A stretch of 36,844 nt of DNA from Verrucomicrobiota bacterium (lineage in GTDB: Bacteria; Verrucomicrobiota; Verrucomicrobiia; Chthoniobacterales; UBA10450), in assembly GCA_003217965.1 (NCBI GenBank), contig QHNB01000224.1, forward strand, positions 1 through 36,844. Reading direction: 5' to 3'. Of this stretch, positions 34,122-36,844 are shown one piece after another. Position 1 is the stretch's first letter; every line of letters begins with the position of its first letter. The translations under genes and the position numbers were made by a program. Under the pieces are notes generated by a model, which had not been told where the DNA came from, ran no database searches, and saw only the letters and a program-made list of their open reading frames with translations.

Positions 34122-35912
34122 ATGAGACAACGAATCATCGTTCTCGCCACGCTAATTGTCGTATTGCTGACGGCGCATCTTCCTGCTTTCCGTGCAGGGT
34201 TTGTCTGGGACGATACTGCGCTGGTTCTTCGCGACCCGCTTATTCGGAGCTGGCGGCTGATCCCGGAAGGGTTTCAACATTTTCTCTTCCTCGATGCTAC
34301 TGCATCAAATTTTTATCGGCCGTTGCAACGGCTGACTTATGCGATGGAGTATTGGGCTTTCATTTTCAATCCGACGGCTTATCACCTCACAAACGTTCTG
34401 CTGCATGCAACAGCCGCGGTGGCGTTCCTTGCCTTCGCTTTGACTTTCCTCCGCCTCTATGGCGTAGGAGAACAGCGACGCTTAATCGTCGCCTCCATCG
34501 CTACGGCTGCGTGGGCATTACATCCCATTCATTCCGCCGTGGTCGACTATGTCGCCGGCCGCGCCGATTCCCTAGCCGCCATGTTTGGATTCGTCGGATT
34601 ATATTTCGCCATCCGGGCACTCGCGCTCGAGGGCCGCGCCGCGTGGAAATTTCATGCGCTCACCGCCGTCGCATTGCTCGCCAGCGCTCTGAGCAAAGAA
34701 AGCGGATTAATCTTTGCAGCGCTCTGGATGGCTTTGCTCCTTCAGCAAAGGCGTTGGCGCATTTTGGTGCCAGCCAGTCTGGCCATTGTATTCACATTCA
34801 CGATTTACTCTACGCTGAGGATTCAAGCGGGAGATGCTCAAATACCGCGACTCACTCCACCCCCTTCGCTGCTGGTCCGCCCTATTATTGCCGCGCGCGC
34901 CATAGCTGAATACGCAGGGTTGCTGATTGCGCCCATCAATTTGCGCATGGATCGAGATGTCGAGAGTCATCCATGGGGATTCAGCGAGGCCAGTATGACG
35001 GCGGCTTCCTGGCGCGAATTGCAGACGGTCGCCGGCGTCGCCCTCTTTGGTGCGATTGTGATTTGGCTAGTCCGCGTGCGTAAGCGTGATCCGGCTACGT
35101 TCACGCTGCTTATTTTGGCGATGATTTCGTACCTCCCCATCTGTGGATTGTTCGCGCTCAACGCTACTGTGGCGGAACATTGGATTTACCTCCCGTCGGC
35201 ATTTCTCGTTCTTGCTTTAGTAATTCAATTCGCTCAGCTGACGGACCGCCGAAACGATCGTCTCGTCTGGAAATTCGCGGTGGTGGCAAGTTTATGGATT
35301 GCCCTTTTGGGCGTGCGTACATTTTTTCGAGCGCAGGATTGGAAGGATCAACGCACCTTTCTTGAACGAACGATTGCAAGCGGCAGCGACTCTGCTCGAA
35401 TGCTGATCAACCTTGGCGCGCTCGAAATGGGCGATGGCCACCTCAATCGGGCGGAATCGCTGTTGCGGCAGGCCCTGGCAAAGGAACCGGGACAACCATT
35501 TGCCTTAGTGAATCTTGCCGCTATTGCGCTCAAAAAGAATGACCTGACAACTGCGCGAAATCTGATTGAGCAAGCCCGCAAGAATCCAATGAGTGAGGCT
35601 CAAGCGGAGGAGATTCTGGCCGCAGTGGAAAATAGGGAGGACGGCGAAATCGATCTCGCGTGTTTGCGATTAGCCGCGCATATCGGACCGCCCGCATGGT
35701 CAATCGAACAGCGATATGTCCGTGCATTGGATCAAAACGGTCGCAGCGAAACTGCTATCGCTGAATTACGGGCATTGCTTCAGACAGATTGGTATCGGGC
35801 CGAGTCGTGGCAATTGCTGAGCGATTGTTTGGCGAAGCTTGACCGCAAATCCGAAGCGGCGCTAGCGTTGACCGAGGCGCGTGCCTACGACGTGCACCTC
35901 GGCCGGCATTGA
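34122..35912 (+). CDS. TMTC-like multi-pass membrane protein with C-terminal TPRs
   Basis: Residues 1-400 contain about nine to ten hydrophobic helices. FVWDDTALVLRDP (acidic pair in the first luminal loop), NFYRPLQRLTYAMEYW, ALHPIHSAVVDYVAGRADSLA and VAEHWIYLPSAFLVL are the recurring motifs of bacterial TMTC/GT-C-type proteins, thought to use lipid-linked sugars to modify proteins. Residues about 420-590 carry TPR-like repeats (MLINLGALEMGDGHLNRAESLLRQAL and similar), possibly binding substrates. I infer a glycosyltransferase-like role; no donor can be specified. The track's 34103 ORF is an overlapping shadow frame. Confidence 0.85.
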   Translation: MRQRIIVLATLIVVLLTAHLPAFRAGFVWDDTALVLRDPLIRSWRLIPEGFQHFLFLDATASNFYRPLQRLTYAMEYWAFIFNPTAYHLTNVLLHATAAVAFLAFALTFLRLYGVGEQRRLIVASIATAAWALHPIHSAVVDYVAGRADSLAAMFGFVGLYFAIRALALEGRAAWKFHALTAVALLASALSKESGLIFAALWMALLLQQRRWRILVPASLAIVFTFTIYSTLRIQAGDAQIPRLTPPPSLLVRPIIAARAIAEYAGLLIAPINLRMDRDVESHPWGFSEASMTAASWRELQTVAGVALFGAIVIWLVRVRKRDPATFTLLILAMISYLPICGLFALNATVAEHWIYLPSAFLVLALVIQFAQLTDRRNDRLVWKFAVVASLWIALLGVRTFFRAQDWKDQRTFLERTIASGSDSARMLINLGALEMGDGHLNRAESLLRQALAKEPGQPFALVNLAAIALKKNDLTTARNLIEQARKNPMSEAQAEEILAAVENREDGEIDLACLRLAAHIGPPAWSIEQRYVRALDQNGRSETAIAELRALLQTDWYRAESWQLLSDCLAKLDRKSEAALALTEARAYDVHLGRH

Positions 35913-36032
35913 GGGTGACGTAGCTCTGGCCGCGCCGGCGTCGATTACATCCACGCAAGACAGCCGCAGCGATATTTTACGAGTGCGACTGAATAACACC
36001 TCGTCGCGCATCGTCTCTGCAATTAACAACAT

Positions 36033-36844
36033 ATGAAAACAACTGTTCTGATTGGGGCAACTTTGGCCGTGCTGGGTCTGGCCGTTGCACCCGCTAACGC
36101 ACAAACCCAGAGTTCAACTTCGACCAGTTACGTGCAAACGAGCAAAATCGTTGGCATGAAAGTCAAAGACGCGCGTGGCGAGGAAGTTGGCGTCGTGAAA
36201 GATGTCGTGCTTGATCGCAACACGGGTTGCATGGCTTACACCGTTTTGTCGACCGGTGGCACGACTGGCCGTGCAACCGGTTCCGCAAAGACGGTCGCGG
36301 TTCCTTGGTCGGTCTACAGCGTTGGGCCTGATCCAAGTGTGGTTACGGTTCGAGTTGATCGTGAGCGCATCTATAACGCGCCCGTGTTCGACTACGCTCG
36401 CATTGATGAGTATTCCACCAGCGGCTATATCAACAACGTTTACTCCTACTACGGAGTTCAGCCCGGCATTGGCGTCGGTGTTGGAGTCGGCGGAACGACC
36501 ACCACCACGGGTGGCTATAACACCCAGACCGGCGTGGCCGGACAAACTAATGTTTACGCTTCCCCAGGAGCGACAGCGGCTGCCTCACCGGCGATTACCG
36601 GTTCGCCTTCAATGGCTGCAACGCCGGCCATGAGCCCGGTTGCCTCTGCTTCGCCGACTGCCACTGCCAAAGCGTCGCCCACTTCGACTGCTGCGGCTTC
36701 GCGACGCGGGCGTGCAACACCTTCCCCTTCCGCGGCCGAGAGTCCAGCTGGCAGCCCCGAGACCAGCACAACGAAGAGCGAAAGAGGCAAGGGCCGGCAC
36801 CGCACAACCAGCTCACCAAGCGGTAGCGCCGCAGAAGCAACGGG
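36033..36844 (+). CDS. Secreted PRC-barrel domain protein (3' partial)
   Basis: Missing from the ORF track because it has no stop in the window; 270 codons are open to the last base. A signal peptide (MKTTVLIGATLAVLGLAVAP, cleavage after ANA) leads to a PRC-barrel at about residues 37-105: SKIVGMKVKDARGEEVGVVKDVVLDRNTG and KTVAVPWSVYSV. A Gly/Val/Thr stretch follows, and then a Ser/Pro/Ala/Thr-rich tail (ASPTATAKASPTSTAAAS) with a basic SRRGRATP patch. The PRC fold often binds other proteins or membranes; here it is extracytoplasmic. The low-complexity tail resembles the linker of the NlpC/P60 protein in this window. Function unknown. Confidence 0.88.
   Translation, partial: MKTTVLIGATLAVLGLAVAPANAQTQSSTSTSYVQTSKIVGMKVKDARGEEVGVVKDVVLDRNTGCMAYTVLSTGGTTGRATGSAKTVAVPWSVYSVGPDPSVVTVRVDRERIYNAPVFDYARIDEYSTSGYINNVYSYYGVQPGIGVGVGVGGTTTTTGGYNTQTGVAGQTNVYASPGATAAASPAITGSPSMAATPAMSPVASASPTATAKASPTSTAAASRRGRATPSPSAAESPAGSPETSTTKSERGKGRHRTTSSPSGSAAEAT

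Noticed and set aside
34103-34909. Plus-strand ORF of 268 codons
   Set aside because: Overlaps the TMTC-like gene in another frame and is Arg/Cys/His-rich without motifs.

Overview
The window looks like an ordinary chromosomal stretch from a soil-type Verrucomicrobiota (Spartobacteria/Chthoniobacterales-like). I infer this from protein flavour, for example secreted proteins with Ser/Thr/Pro-Ala low-complexity stretches, a rplI-dnaB pair, scattered palindromic intergenic repeats and moderate GC. No marker gene in the window proves it. Thirty-two protein genes are supported and packed tightly, with no gene-free stretch over 300 bases. Two run off the ends. I saw no tRNA, rRNA, CRISPR array, insertion sequence or prophage.

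Left part (1-7539, minus strand): one close-packed gene train. Read in its own direction it runs cytochrome c assembly/HemX-like membrane protein, hemA, hemC, a cobA-hemD fusion, an atypical grpE, a short Hsp70 without a C-terminal lid, and a gene with a degenerate J-like N-terminus that appears to enter a formylglycine-generating-enzyme (FGE)-type domain at the window edge. Early tetrapyrrole synthesis is thus physically coupled to a small chaperone set. The CobA half of the fusion lacks a block of about 40 residues.

Middle part (7625-17283): apt; a small DUF6572-like gene; a secreted protein of unknown function; the queuosine genes queF-queC (overlapping ATGA); a minus-strand pair of an M20 peptidase and an NlpC/P60 endopeptidase; gamma-glutamyltransferase; a lone receiver-domain response regulator; and an APC-type amino acid permease.

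Right part (17406-36844): smc; a pyruvate dehydrogenase-type E1alpha-E1beta-E2 operon without E3; an Fe-S biogenesis group (rhodanese-like protein lacking the catalytic cysteine, SufU/IscU-like scaffold, SufT); rplI-dnaB behind a near-perfect sigma70 promoter; transketolase; a DUF697/YcjF-like protein with a ruined GTPase P-loop; an RsmA (KsgA)-Nudix fusion; an L,D-transpeptidase-like protein; a TMTC-like membrane protein with TPRs; and a secreted PRC-barrel protein cut by the window end.

Between genes there are several perfect or near-perfect hairpins. There is also a family of imperfect palindromes of about 85-100 bp (two full copies, one half copy) resembling REP elements; one copy supplies the probable start codon of a secreted protein. 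I did not find a clear-cut new defence or mobile system. The best leads are the heme/chaperone operon with its unusual Hsp70 partners, the CobA deletion and the two unusual domain architectures (RsmA-Nudix and pseudo-GTPase-DUF697).
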